From: JBKCUA01 sp046318675
GTDB taxonomy: Bacteria > Pseudomonadota > Alphaproteobacteria > JAJTHO01
Length of the DNA: 64,000 bases
NCBI GenBank assembly: GCA_046318675.1
Contig: JBKCUA010000033.1
Coordinates: forward strand, 1-64,000
Direction: 5' to 3'
Shown here: positions 16,710-25,373 of the stretch, piece by piece
How the letters are laid out: each line of letters begins with the position of its first letter
How positions within the stretch are numbered: position 1 is the stretch's first letter
Translations under genes and position numbers: made by a program
The notes under the pieces: model-generated
Databases searched by the model: none
Told to the model about the DNA's origin: nothing
The model's input: the letters and a program-made list of their open reading frames with translations, nothing else

Positions 16710-18046
16710 TAGCTCTTTTTCTCCCACGGAATATTAAATTTTGGTTGGGGTATGTTGGGGTTTTTGAGCATCTCGGTGACGGTGGGGATACGTTGGCTGA
16801 TTTGTGAACGGAGTTTTGTACCAATGGCCGCCGGATCCTGGGCAAAGGGGAGCAGGTTTTGCAGTTGTTTGCGGGTGCTATTGAAGTTGTTACCGATGCT
16901 TTTGCCAAGGCGTTCAAAAATTTGCATGGCAAACATTGGCATACGCATGGTTGCCGGGACTTGGGTGATCTGGTTACTCCAACCCGAAGTTTGCTTTAAA
17001 ACGGCACCAGTAGCAATATATAATGCCAACAGACGCCAGTAATCAGGCGATAAAATACCGTTCTGTAGGGAAAGCCCGGCAACATTGGTGGCATTACCCA
17101 TATCCAGAACATTTTTAACAATCACCATAAAGACAGCAATCACCCCGCCGGTGAGCATGATGTTAATCCCCGACGCAAACAACACCTTGACGGCCAGCGT
17201 CGTAATCTGACGGGAAATGGGAAAGATAAACGATAAGGCCAGTACAGGGCTTAAAATCGTTATTATCGTTAAATTAATAAGAATGTCCACCACTCGGGCA
17301 ATGATGAGGAGCAGCAGCGGTGCGGCCGCCGCAATCAACCCCAGCCCTGCCGTCCAGCGCAGCAGAGACTGACCCCCGCCGCCAACCGTCGCATCCATGT
17401 AGCTGACCGTTTCGTTGCCTTTCCACAGATCGTGGCCGAGCTTGATGCCCATGCCCAGGACGCGCTGCATGATTTCCACGTTGCAGAGAAATTTCTGGGT
17501 GGCGTCGCTGCTGACACTGCCGGGGGAAGAGGCGGGAGGAGTGCAGGTGGTGATTTCCTTATTGCCAACGTATCGGGCGGCGTTGTTGATATAGGCTTGG
17601 CTGACTTTACTGCCGACGCTGACGATCATGTCCTGAATGCGCCAGAACAGTTGATAGTTTTGCACAAGGCCGATGACAATCATGGTTAAGATAAGCTGTT
17701 TCACCAGACCGTTGAGCACCTTGGGGGCTTCCTGTCCGCCAAAGGGGCTGAACAGTTGCCCCGCCTGAAACAGGAACCAGAGGGCTAAAAAGATGCTCAA
17801 CGGGGTGGCAATCTGCCCGGCGATGAGTTCAAAGGCGCGCTTGCCGTAATCCTGACGCACGTCGTCCATAAGCTGGAGCAGGGAACACACCCAGCAGGTG
17901 CTGTACCAGTCGTCTTTGGTCGGGATCGTCAGCTTGCCGGAGGGGGAAGAGACGGTGGCCGAATCACCAGCAGCAGCCGGAGCAGGCGTCTGCGCGGCGG
18001 CAGGCACGGCAAAAAACAAGAGTAAAAAGAGGAGGAGCGCGCGCAT
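16709..18046 (-). CDS. VirB6/TrbL-like type IV secretion channel protein (445 aa)
   Basis: The middle gene of the three-gene VirB6-like run. It has a signal peptide (RALLLFLLLFFAVPAAAQ), a CWVCSLLQLMDDV segment near 50-63, and hydrophobic helices around 75-100, 115-130, 228-265 and 275-315. These include LLLLIIARVVDILINLTIITILSPVLALSFIFPISRQ, the TrbL/VirB6 core. Cysteine pairs (CWVC here, CLSCG in the 1204-aa neighbour, CMGC in the 640-aa neighbour) recur in all three proteins, suggesting common descent. Start and stop codons both form TAATG overlaps with the neighbours, so the three are made from one message in fixed ratio. Confidence 0.75.
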   Translation of the reverse strand: MRALLLFLLLFFAVPAAAQTPAPAAAGDSATVSSPSGKLTIPTKDDWYSTCWVCSLLQLMDDVRQDYGKRAFELIAGQIATPLSIFLALWFLFQAGQLFSPFGGQEAPKVLNGLVKQLILTMIVIGLVQNYQLFWRIQDMIVSVGSKVSQAYINNAARYVGNKEITTCTPPASSPGSVSSDATQKFLCNVEIMQRVLGMGIKLGHDLWKGNETVSYMDATVGGGGQSLLRWTAGLGLIAAAAPLLLLIIARVVDILINLTIITILSPVLALSFIFPISRQITTLAVKVLFASGINIMLTGGVIAVFMVIVKNVLDMGNATNVAGLSLQNGILSPDYWRLLALYIATGAVLKQTSGWSNQITQVPATMRMPMFAMQIFERLGKSIGNNFNSTRKQLQNLLPFAQDPAAIGTKLRSQISQRIPTVTEMLKNPNIPQPKFNIPWEKKS

Positions 18047-21000
18047 TAGTTTATTCCCATTTTTTCGAGTTTTTCTCGAACACCGTCATTCCATTCTTTT
18101 TTGGATTCTTCTTTTTTTGCGGCTCTGGCGGCAATTTCTTCTTCTTTTTTAATAATTTTGTCAGATGCCTGATCTAAATATCTCCTGGCGAAGGTGTCGT
18201 ATGTTTTAATGGCAGTCTGGACATCGAGTTTTTCTTGGGTGTAGAGCTCTGCCTGTTTCTCGTTGAGGCGGAGTATTTCTGCTTTAACCTCCGTTTTTTC
18301 CCAGCTTAATTTGCTGATCTCTTTGGCAATCTGCGTCGTCATGTTGGCGGGAAGGCCAGCGGCCAGCATGGCGGTGTTCTCGCGCAGTTTTTTCTCAATG
18401 TCGTTGAGGCGGGCGTCGTTAAGGCGGATGCGGTCGCTAAGTTCTTCGTGTTTTTTGTTATACTCTTCACGGATATCGTTGCGTTTCAGGTCGCCTTTGC
18501 CTTCATAGTCTTTCTGGGCGGTTTGAAGAATAGCTTGTTTTTTATCATGGTATTCGTTGATGTTGCGTATTTTATCGTCACGCTCGCTCATCATGCGGGT
18601 AATTTCTTCTTGCCCACTGCGAAGAATAACCTGCCGCAAGGCGCGAATGTCGCCGAGTTCTTTGGCAATATCGGCGGCGGGGGTTGTAGTGTCTTTACGC
18701 AACACATCCTCGCGTTTTTTGAGATCGGCCAGCTCTTGTTTAACGGTATTTTTCATGTCCTCGATGTTCTTATCCACGTTGCTTAGTGCCTGGTGCCGCT
18801 GGGCTTCGTTAGTCATTTCGGCGTGCTTGAGATCAACCATGCGGGAAAGGTTGCCGGACCCTCTATTGGCAAGGGTTGCGCCTATTGTGCCACCCCTAAA
18901 AAATCCTTCGGCGACGTTAGAAAGTCCGGTGGCATCGGCCATAGTTGTTACAACTGTTCTCGGTGCGGCGATAATCACTGCGCCAAGGGTAGTAGCAGTA
19001 GTTGTTAAAGCCCATTTTCCGATTTCCATTGGTGCATTTTTTATATCATCAATGATCCGGTCTCTTGTGCCTTTGGCGATTTCACCCAAAGCATTGGTAA
19101 CCCGATCTGTTGTATCTTTGATGGGTTGCGGGATGGCATCACCGACTTGACCGCTAACGGTAGCGACACGTTCACGAACATCACGCAGCAAATTATCAAA
19201 GTCTTTTTTAAGGCTTTGAAAATCTTTGTATGGTTCCCGGGTAAAATTGTTGGTGCTTAAAAAATTGTTCACCCATTCTAAGAATTTTTCAGGCATTTGC
19301 ATGGTTCCGGTGACAACATATTGCCGGGCGGCTTCTAGATACTGTAGGCCTGAATAGAGCGCGTCGGATACTTTACCGATATTGCTTGCAGTGCCAGTGG
19401 CGAGCCATTGGGCGTTATGTATGGTGCCATTAACAAGCCAAGCAGCACCGCTTCCAACGCCTTGCAGCACATTTAAGGTGACGTTAAGAATTTGGTTGTC
19501 AACGCGCATTTTGTCGAGTCCTTGTGTAATGCGTCCCCCTAAATCATTCAGGCCATTGAGTGCATTTTGGCTTAATCTTCCGAGATCATTAAGTCTATCA
19601 CCCATATACCCCCCCACCGCTCCCCCCACCGCCCCGGCACCGTCTTTGAGTGCATCCATCCCTTTTGCCACCAGCTCATTGTTGGCGAGGGCGTTCAACG
19701 CGCCTTTGCCGGCAAAGCCGCCAAGGAACCCGGCTACCCCCGCGCCGGCATTCACGAAAGGAGTGAAGGCAGCACCCATTCCCCCTAACGCCCCGCCAAA
19801 TGCGCCGAAAAGAGTATCCGTTGTTGTCCTTGCTAAGACGAGGCCTTGTTTAGCTATCCAAGGGCCAAAAATCAGCAGCCACGTCGCCGCCATGGCAAAG
19901 GTGAGGATGGGCTGTCCAGATTGGCTGCTGCCCTGACCTGAAGCAATCGTGGCGTTGGGCACGGGTTGGCCGTTGAGGTAGGGGATAGGATCAACAGGAT
20001 TTCCGCTATAGGGGTTGCTTTCGTCACCACCAAGGCGTAGTTCAAAATGCAGGTGAGGTCCGGTGGAACCACCCGTGTTGCCAACGTGGGCAATAATCAT
20101 GCTGACATCCACCTGCTGGCCTTTAGTAACAAAAATTTTATCAAGATGCGCGTAAGCGGTATTATATCCACCATCGGGGTGATGAATGACGACGAGGTTC
20201 CCATACCCCCCTGTACCATTATCATCGGCTTTAATGACAACCCCCGGGGCGGCCGGTGTAACAGGTGCTCCGATAGGACAGGCGAAATCCACCCCTGCAT
20301 GTAATTTCATTATACCTTTTATAGGATGCTTTCGCATACCATAACGACTACCTTTACCGCCTATGGAGCAAGTACCACCTTGAGTAACTAATTTTATGGG
20401 ATAGCGCAAACTGCCGTTAAAGGAGGGGGTGCTGCCGCCTTGGGTGGGATCAACGCTGGTGGTGCTAGCTAGGGGATCGTGGCGGACGTAGCTGCTCAGG
20501 GTTTTTGTGGTCGTGGCTGGTGGTGCTGTGGGCGTGTTGCCCTGCATCGCTCCTTGCACTGCCGTTGCCGCTGTGCTGGCCGCCCCGGCGACGGCACTGC
20601 CTGCTTTGTTCATGCCGGCCTGGACGGTTTTGACGGCTTCTTGAATCACCCCGGCGGAGAGGACGGCGACAACTGAGACAACGGATAGGGTTAATCCTGC
20701 CTCCAGCAACCCTTTAAATCCCGTGTTGGCGTAGTTGCGGGTGGCGGGAAAACAGTAACAGCCGATCAGCGCCGGGGACAGGCATGAAATGATCACCCAG
20801 CGCATCAGGGCATCAAGGATCATCACCGCAAAGGTTATCGGCGGGGTTATGCTGACAACAAACACAATCACGCCGATAAGGAGGTTGTTGGCATTGGCAC
20901 CAGTTTGGGTGATCATGTACCATCCGGTGGCAATGCCATAGCTGAAGGCGTTTTGAAAGCTGTGTACCATGCATTCGAGGCGGTATTGCAGTGAGCGTTC

Positions 21001-21660
21001 CTCTTCGCTTAGGCCACTGATGACGGTTTTGCTGCACTTATTGCCGTCTTTGAGGGTGAAGGTATCAACGGTGTATTGGCCGTTTTGCCCTTTGGTGCCC
21101 TCGGTCAGCAGGGCGTTGGACATATTAATAGAGATATTGACCACGGGCTTGTAAATATACCGCCAATACAAATCATACGACGTCGGAGCCAAAAGAATAA
21201 TCGAGACGGTGAGCACCAGTGCGCCCTTGGTGAACAGGGTGCTGGCAATGGCGTTGGTGCGGTTGGCCGGAGCAAAGGGGAGCAGCATTTTGGCCACCTG
21301 CACCAACGTCCACAGAACAAAGGCCACGCTCAAGAATGTTGCCACGCCCGATCCGAACATGGGCAGCAGTATTTTGCCGTACTGCATGGAGGCGGCGAAC
21401 AGGCGGCTGATAATACCGCAGGAAAGACATACTCCCGAAAACCAGTTCATGGTGTCGGTAATGGCGGCAGAGGAGGAGGTCGCAGAGGATGTGCTCTTGG
21501 CGGCGGGGGGTGTTGCGGTTGGGGGTGTCGTCGTTGTGGTAGCTGTCGCCGCCGGTGGAGTACTGCCCGTCGCCATAGCGGGAGACACCCCGCAAACCAG
21601 CAGACCAAGCCCCAAAAGGAGCACACCAAAAAAACCAGAACGGGTAAAATACCTCGGCAA
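18046..21660 (-). CDS. VirB6-like membrane protein with internal M23 metallopeptidase domain (1204 aa)
   Basis: A three-part protein. Residues 1-30 are a signal peptide, followed by a Thr/Pro/Ala-rich linker and VirB6-like membrane helices to about 340 (core ILDALMRWVIISCLSPALIGCYCF). Residues about 420-550 are a LytM/M23 peptidase domain with zinc ligands His454 and Asp458 (HAGVDF) and the HxH pair His536/His538 (GPHLHFE), plus His505 in AYAHLD. Another membrane segment follows near 586-605, then a Gly/Ala-rich region. From about 950 the chain is a highly charged predicted coiled coil. Start is TTG at 21660 with AGGGG upstream. It likely cleaves peptidoglycan cross-links at the secretion channel, which is inference. 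Confidence 0.8.
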   Translation of the reverse strand: MPRYFTRSGFFGVLLLGLGLLVCGVSPAMATGSTPPAATATTTTTPPTATPPAAKSTSSATSSSAAITDTMNWFSGVCLSCGIISRLFAASMQYGKILLPMFGSGVATFLSVAFVLWTLVQVAKMLLPFAPANRTNAIASTLFTKGALVLTVSIILLAPTSYDLYWRYIYKPVVNISINMSNALLTEGTKGQNGQYTVDTFTLKDGNKCSKTVISGLSEEERSLQYRLECMVHSFQNAFSYGIATGWYMITQTGANANNLLIGVIVFVVSITPPITFAVMILDALMRWVIISCLSPALIGCYCFPATRNYANTGFKGLLEAGLTLSVVSVVAVLSAGVIQEAVKTVQAGMNKAGSAVAGAASTAATAVQGAMQGNTPTAPPATTTKTLSSYVRHDPLASTTSVDPTQGGSTPSFNGSLRYPIKLVTQGGTCSIGGKGSRYGMRKHPIKGIMKLHAGVDFACPIGAPVTPAAPGVVIKADDNGTGGYGNLVVIHHPDGGYNTAYAHLDKIFVTKGQQVDVSMIIAHVGNTGGSTGPHLHFELRLGGDESNPYSGNPVDPIPYLNGQPVPNATIASGQGSSQSGQPILTFAMAATWLLIFGPWIAKQGLVLARTTTDTLFGAFGGALGGMGAAFTPFVNAGAGVAGFLGGFAGKGALNALANNELVAKGMDALKDGAGAVGGAVGGYMGDRLNDLGRLSQNALNGLNDLGGRITQGLDKMRVDNQILNVTLNVLQGVGSGAAWLVNGTIHNAQWLATGTASNIGKVSDALYSGLQYLEAARQYVVTGTMQMPEKFLEWVNNFLSTNNFTREPYKDFQSLKKDFDNLLRDVRERVATVSGQVGDAIPQPIKDTTDRVTNALGEIAKGTRDRIIDDIKNAPMEIGKWALTTTATTLGAVIIAAPRTVVTTMADATGLSNVAEGFFRGGTIGATLANRGSGNLSRMVDLKHAEMTNEAQRHQALSNVDKNIEDMKNTVKQELADLKKREDVLRKDTTTPAADIAKELGDIRALRQVILRSGQEEITRMMSERDDKIRNINEYHDKKQAILQTAQKDYEGKGDLKRNDIREEYNKKHEELSDRIRLNDARLNDIEKKLRENTAMLAAGLPANMTTQIAKEISKLSWEKTEVKAEILRLNEKQAELYTQEKLDVQTAIKTYDTFARRYLDQASDKIIKKEEEIAARAAKKEESKKEWNDGVREKLEKMGIN

Positions 21661-21721
21661 CCAAAACCCCTGCTGTTTACACTTTATTAATATCTAGCAG
21701 GGAATTTAGAATAATGCATCA

Positions 21722-21745
21722 AAAAAGTGATAAGAATCACTTTTT
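21722..21745 (-). terminator. Intrinsic terminator covering the stop of the proline-rich gene
   Basis: AAAAAGTGAT and ATCACTTTTT form a perfect 10-bp stem with a 4-nt loop, and on the minus strand a further T follows. It overlaps the stop codon of the 21737-22588 gene, so the lipid A operon probably ends here and the VirB6 genes need their own promoter in the 60 bp that follow. Confidence 0.75.
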
Positions 21746-22588
21746 CTGGGTGATCTTTTTGTCGAGAAAGGTTAGAAGTCTTTTGCAGGCGTGCTCAAGG
21801 GTTGTGATCACTTGGCGCAGGCGGAAAAAATCATAGCCATGCACCACGGCCCAAAATGCGCCCACCAGCCATAGAATAATAAGCAGTACAGCCGTCAGAG
21901 CATATTGATTGGGAATGGTATAAGCACCATAGTACGCTCGACTCAGCGCGTTCCAGTACCGATCATCAAAAATATTGAATCCTTTTAAAAAAGCATAGGC
22001 ACAGAAAAAAGCGGTCAGCAGCCAAACCCCCGTCCACGCGGCCACGCCCAAAAAGCTATGAATTACAAACGTGATGGGTTTGCCCACCCGCCGCCACACT
22101 GGCGCGAGCAGGCGCGCCAAAAGCTTGAGGATAGTATGCAGCGGATGGCGGGACGGCGCGGGATCGGGACGTTGGGACAGCGGCGGCGGCACTATCGGCG
22201 CAAAAGGGGGCGGCGGCGGAGGTGGTGTCGGTGTTGGGGGGGGCGGAGGAGGCGGAGGCGCGCTGGGTTTTACCTCTGTTTTAACATCGCTTTTAGGAGC
22301 CACTTCCTTTTCCAGGCGGCGTTTTTCCAAAAAGCGCGCCAGTTGCGCCGAGGGGGAATCGTCGTCGTTTTCTTTTGTTTCCGGCTCTTTTTCTTCTGGT
22401 TTTTTGGGTGCGGCTTTGGGGGCTGGCGGCGGGGGAGGCGGAGTTGGCTCAGGCTTTTTAGCTTGTTTTTTTTGCTCTTTTTGTTGTCCTGCGGCCTCAC
22501 GTTTTTCGAGGCGTTGCTTTTCCATGCTGGCGCGCAGACGTTTGGCCAGGGGCGATTCGTCGTCAGGGGCTGGGGTGTCGTCGGCCAC
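21737..22588 (-). CDS. Proline-rich membrane protein with duplicated charged motif (283 aa)
   Basis: No family recognised. The first 150 residues are cytoplasm-like: a charged motif SPLAKRLRASMEKQRLEK near 12-29 recurs as SPSAQLARFLEKRRLEK near 78-94. Each copy is followed by a lysine/glutamate stretch and a polyproline run (PPPPPPAP, then two longer runs near 110-130). The C-terminal half has membrane segments near 172-200 (SFLGVAAWTGVWLLTAFFCAYAFL) and 230-252 (ALTAVLLIILWLVGAFWAVV). The GTG start at 22588 follows lpxB by 22 bp. It sits between the lpx operon and the VirB6-like genes, so it could belong to either; the terminator after it argues for cotranscription with lpxB. Confidence 0.7.
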   Translation of the reverse strand: MADDTPAPDDESPLAKRLRASMEKQRLEKREAAGQQKEQKKQAKKPEPTPPPPPPAPKAAPKKPEEKEPETKENDDDSPSAQLARFLEKRRLEKEVAPKSDVKTEVKPSAPPPPPPPPTPTPPPPPPPFAPIVPPPLSQRPDPAPSRHPLHTILKLLARLLAPVWRRVGKPITFVIHSFLGVAAWTGVWLLTAFFCAYAFLKGFNIFDDRYWNALSRAYYGAYTIPNQYALTAVLLIILWLVGAFWAVVHGYDFFRLRQVITTLEHACKRLLTFLDKKITQKK

Positions 22589-22610
22589 GGGTTATCTTAC
22601 CGCCGTGATT

Positions 22611-23753
22611 CTAATGCACAAGGCTTAGCAAAACCTTAGCGGCGGCGTGCCCGGCGCTGGGGCTGCCTGCAGGGGGGCGCAATTTGGCCAACGCCGGGGT
22701 AACGGCGGCAGAGAACGCCTTTTTATGGCCAAACGTCTGGGTTACGGCCTCGGCCAGGGCTTGCGGCGTGGCGGCGTCTTGCAAATATTCCGGGATAACA
22801 GCCTTGTTCTCCAAAATATTAACAAGAGAGGCAAAACGAATGGTAATCAGGCGTTTGGCAATTTGGTGGGTGAGGGGATGAACGCGGTAAGCGACCACGT
22901 GGGGCGTGCCGGCGGCGGCGAGTTCCACGCTGACCGTGCCGGAGGCGGCGAGGGCAACATCGGCCGCACGGTACAGCGGCACCCGGTAGTGACTATCCGT
23001 TACAATCCTTACGGCAAGCCGGGACTTCCTTACGATGGCGTGGACTGTGTCGGCAAGAAACGGCACGGTCATCAGGGCAAGCTGGGTATCGGGGTGGTGC
23101 TGCTGCACGCGCCGGGCGGCGTTAAGAAATAGGGGCAACAGGCGGGTTACTTCCCCCCGGCGGCTACCGGGCAGGAGCAGCAGTAAAGGCTTTTCCTTGT
23201 TTATTGCACAATCGGAATAAATATTTTTTTGTTCTGCTGTTGCATTGTAGCGTTCGAGAATAGGATGACCCACAAAGGTGCTGGCCAGGCCGTGCTTTTC
23301 AAAAAGAGGCGGCTCAAAAGGCAGCAAACAGAGCAGGTGATCATAAATCGCCGCCATGGTCGCCGCCCGGCCCGGCTTCCACGCCCACACCGACGGCGCG
23401 ACGAGATGCACCAGCTTCCCGTGCCATTTTCCCTGCTCCCTGGCGACATGGAGACGGCGCGCCAGCCGGGCATTAAACCCTGGCGCATCAATGGTGCAAA
23501 CGATATTGGGTTGCGCCTCTAGCACAGCGGCTACCGTCTCTTTCAGGCGTCGAAACAGCCGTGGTAAGCGCGGCAGCACTTCGACCAACCCCATGACCGC
23601 CAGATCGTGGAGAGGAAAGAGGGATGCTAGCCCCGCCGCTTGCATCTCTTCCCCCCCGATGCCTGAAACGGCGGTGCCCGGCGGCAGGGCCTTGATGACC
23701 GCCGCGCCCAAGGCATCGCCGGAGGGTTCGCCCGCACTGAAAAAAATCTTCAT
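22611..23753 (-). CDS. lpxB: Lipid-A-disaccharide synthase
   Basis: LpxB condenses UDP-2,3-diacylglucosamine with lipid X to give the lipid A disaccharide at the inner face of the cytoplasmic membrane. The 380-residue protein begins KIFFSAGEPSGDALGAAVI, contains GIGGEEMQAAG, DLAVMGLVEVLPRLPRL, the donor-binding part LLLLPGSRRGEV, and the late motif ALAASGTVSVELA near 275. These are full-length family signatures. The start overlaps the lpxI stop by 4 bp (ATGA). It follows lpxI in the usual alphaproteobacterial lipid A operon. Confidence 0.97.
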   Translation of the reverse strand: MKIFFSAGEPSGDALGAAVIKALPPGTAVSGIGGEEMQAAGLASLFPLHDLAVMGLVEVLPRLPRLFRRLKETVAAVLEAQPNIVCTIDAPGFNARLARRLHVAREQGKWHGKLVHLVAPSVWAWKPGRAATMAAIYDHLLCLLPFEPPLFEKHGLASTFVGHPILERYNATAEQKNIYSDCAINKEKPLLLLLPGSRRGEVTRLLPLFLNAARRVQQHHPDTQLALMTVPFLADTVHAIVRKSRLAVRIVTDSHYRVPLYRAADVALAASGTVSVELAAAGTPHVVAYRVHPLTHQIAKRLITIRFASLVNILENKAVIPEYLQDAATPQALAEAVTQTFGHKKAFSAAVTPALAKLRPPAGSPSAGHAAAKVLLSLVH

Positions 23754-24565
23754 GAGCTAGGCACCCCGCAGAGAAATAGCCCTGCTGCATCGGCGGCGGC
23801 AATGGCTTCTTCTTGTTGCAGCAGTAAGGTTTCCCCGGCACCGCCAGCAATCCCGGCAAAACCAGCGGCGGCGGCTTTGTGCATCGTATCAAGACCCAAG
23901 GCCGGCATATCCGCCCGGCGTTCCTGACCGGGTTTGGCGGTCTTGATGAGAATCATTTGGCCTTGGTAATCAAAGCCCGCCGCCCGTTCCAGCAGCGCAT
24001 CGGTGCCGCCGATGTCTTCTACTGCCAGCACACGGCCTTCCGCCACCACCACCGCTTGGCCGAGATCGAGGGGGGCTAGCTGGTGCAGGGCGGCAAGACC
24101 CACAGCGATGCTGTCCCGTTCGGCGTTGGTGGGGTGACGCCGGGTCAGGCAGCGTTGAGGCAGTAACACCCCGCCCAGAATCTCGTGGGCACCCACCACG
24201 CCAAAGCCTTCTTCTTCTAAGAAACGGATGACCGCTTTCAGTAGGCCGTCGTCGCCCCGGCTGATGCCCATGCGAGCCAGCAGGCGCAGCCCTGCCGCAT
24301 CCGGCGCAAGCTGGAGCAACGGCGGGCGGCGTATCTGCCCGGCCAGGACAATGTGGGTGACCCCGGCGGCCTTGAACGCGGCCAAACTAGCCCCGACGGC
24401 CCCCAACCGGCCAATGTGGTGGGGCCGCCCGGTAAGCAGGGCTGGATCGGTTTGCTCGCTAAACCCTAGGATGTAATATGGTATGTTATGTGATTCAAAG
24501 TAGTGTATCAGCAAGACAGGCAACGCGCCGCGCCCGGCGATGAGGCCATACACCCTAGGCGGCAT
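23750..24565 (-). CDS. lpxI: UDP-2,3-diacylglucosamine pyrophosphatase LpxI
   Basis: LpxI hydrolyses UDP-2,3-diacylglucosamine to lipid X, replacing the unrelated LpxH in alphaproteobacteria. The protein begins RVYGLIAGRGALPVLLIHYF and has the DUF1009 blocks THIVLAGQIRRPPL, LARMGISRGDDGLLKAVIRFLEEEG, GQAVVVAEGRVLAVEDIGGTDALLERAA and RRADMPALGLDTM. The ATG at 24565 gives the standard N-terminus; a TTG three codons earlier was not chosen. It overlaps lpxA by 11 bp and lpxB by 4 bp. The annotation is secure and supports the taxonomic assignment. Confidence 0.95.
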   Translation of the reverse strand: MPPRVYGLIAGRGALPVLLIHYFESHNIPYYILGFSEQTDPALLTGRPHHIGRLGAVGASLAAFKAAGVTHIVLAGQIRRPPLLQLAPDAAGLRLLARMGISRGDDGLLKAVIRFLEEEGFGVVGAHEILGGVLLPQRCLTRRHPTNAERDSIAVGLAALHQLAPLDLGQAVVVAEGRVLAVEDIGGTDALLERAAGFDYQGQMILIKTAKPGQERRADMPALGLDTMHKAAAAGFAGIAGGAGETLLLQQEEAIAAADAAGLFLCGVPSS

Positions 24566-25373
24566 CGCTGGCAAAGCTGGTGCTGGTGGCGGGGCGACAG
24601 AGCTGGCGGCTGCCCCTTGTGTTGAGGAAGGCGACTAAGTCTTGCACGGCGGTGCTGGGATTATTGCGTAATTTTTCCAAGGCTTCGGCCACGGTGGTGG
24701 TGTCGTTAAACAGGCCCTGCAAGGCGTGGCGCAGGGCGTGGATATCGTCCCTTGCAAAGCCGCGACGTTTGAGGCCGACGATGTTAAGACCCGCGAGGTG
24801 CGCCCGCTCGCCCATGACGGTGGCAAAGGGCAGGACATCATGCTCCACCCCGGAAAGGCCGCCGATCATGGCGTGTTTGCCAATACGGACAAATTGATGA
24901 ACGGCGGCAAGGCCGCCAATAATGGCATGCTCACCCACTTCAACGTGGCCGGCGAGGGTGGCGTTGTTGGCCATAATAACGTTATCACTGACGATGCAAT
25001 CGTGGGCAACGTGTACCCCGACCATGAGTAGGCAGTGATTACCAACTTTCGTCACCAACCCCCCGCCAGCGGTTCCGGCATGGACGGTGGCGTGCTCACG
25101 AATGGTGGTGTGGTGGCCGATTTCAACACGGGAAGGCTCGCCTTTGTATTTTAAATCTTGGGGCACGAGGCCGATAGTGGCAAAGGGAAAAACCGTGCTG
25201 TGGGCAGCGATGCTGGTGGTGCCGCTGATAACTGCGTGGGAATGAATCGTGACGTGATCGCCGAGGGTGATATTCCCCTCAAGAACGCTGTATGCACCAA
25301 CGTGGACATCTTGGCCTAGAACAACGTCCTTGCCAATAATAGCGGTAGGGTGGATTAGGGGTGTGTCAGACAT
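24555..25373 (-). CDS. lpxA: UDP-N-acetylglucosamine acyltransferase
   Basis: LpxA transfers a 3-hydroxyacyl chain from acyl carrier protein to UDP-GlcNAc, the first step of lipid A synthesis. The 272-residue protein is a left-handed beta helix of hexapeptide repeats (IHPTAIIGKDVVLGQDVHVGAY onward) followed by a helical C-terminal region. The catalytic His lies in LLMVGVHVAHDCIV. PQDLKYKGEPSRVEIG and GGLSGVEHDVLPFATVMGERA are typical. It overlaps fabZ by 8 bp and lpxI by 11 bp. Confidence 0.97.
   Translation of the reverse strand: MSDTPLIHPTAIIGKDVVLGQDVHVGAYSVLEGNITLGDHVTIHSHAVISGTTSIAAHSTVFPFATIGLVPQDLKYKGEPSRVEIGHHTTIREHATVHAGTAGGGLVTKVGNHCLLMVGVHVAHDCIVSDNVIMANNATLAGHVEVGEHAIIGGLAAVHQFVRIGKHAMIGGLSGVEHDVLPFATVMGERAHLAGLNIVGLKRRGFARDDIHALRHALQGLFNDTTTVAEALEKLRNNPSTAVQDLVAFLNTRGSRQLCRPATSTSFASDAA

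Noticed and set aside
18046..21660. Plus-strand frames opposite the VirB6-like genes
   Set aside because: They are shadow frames of the low-complexity Ala/Gly-rich coding sequence on the other strand.
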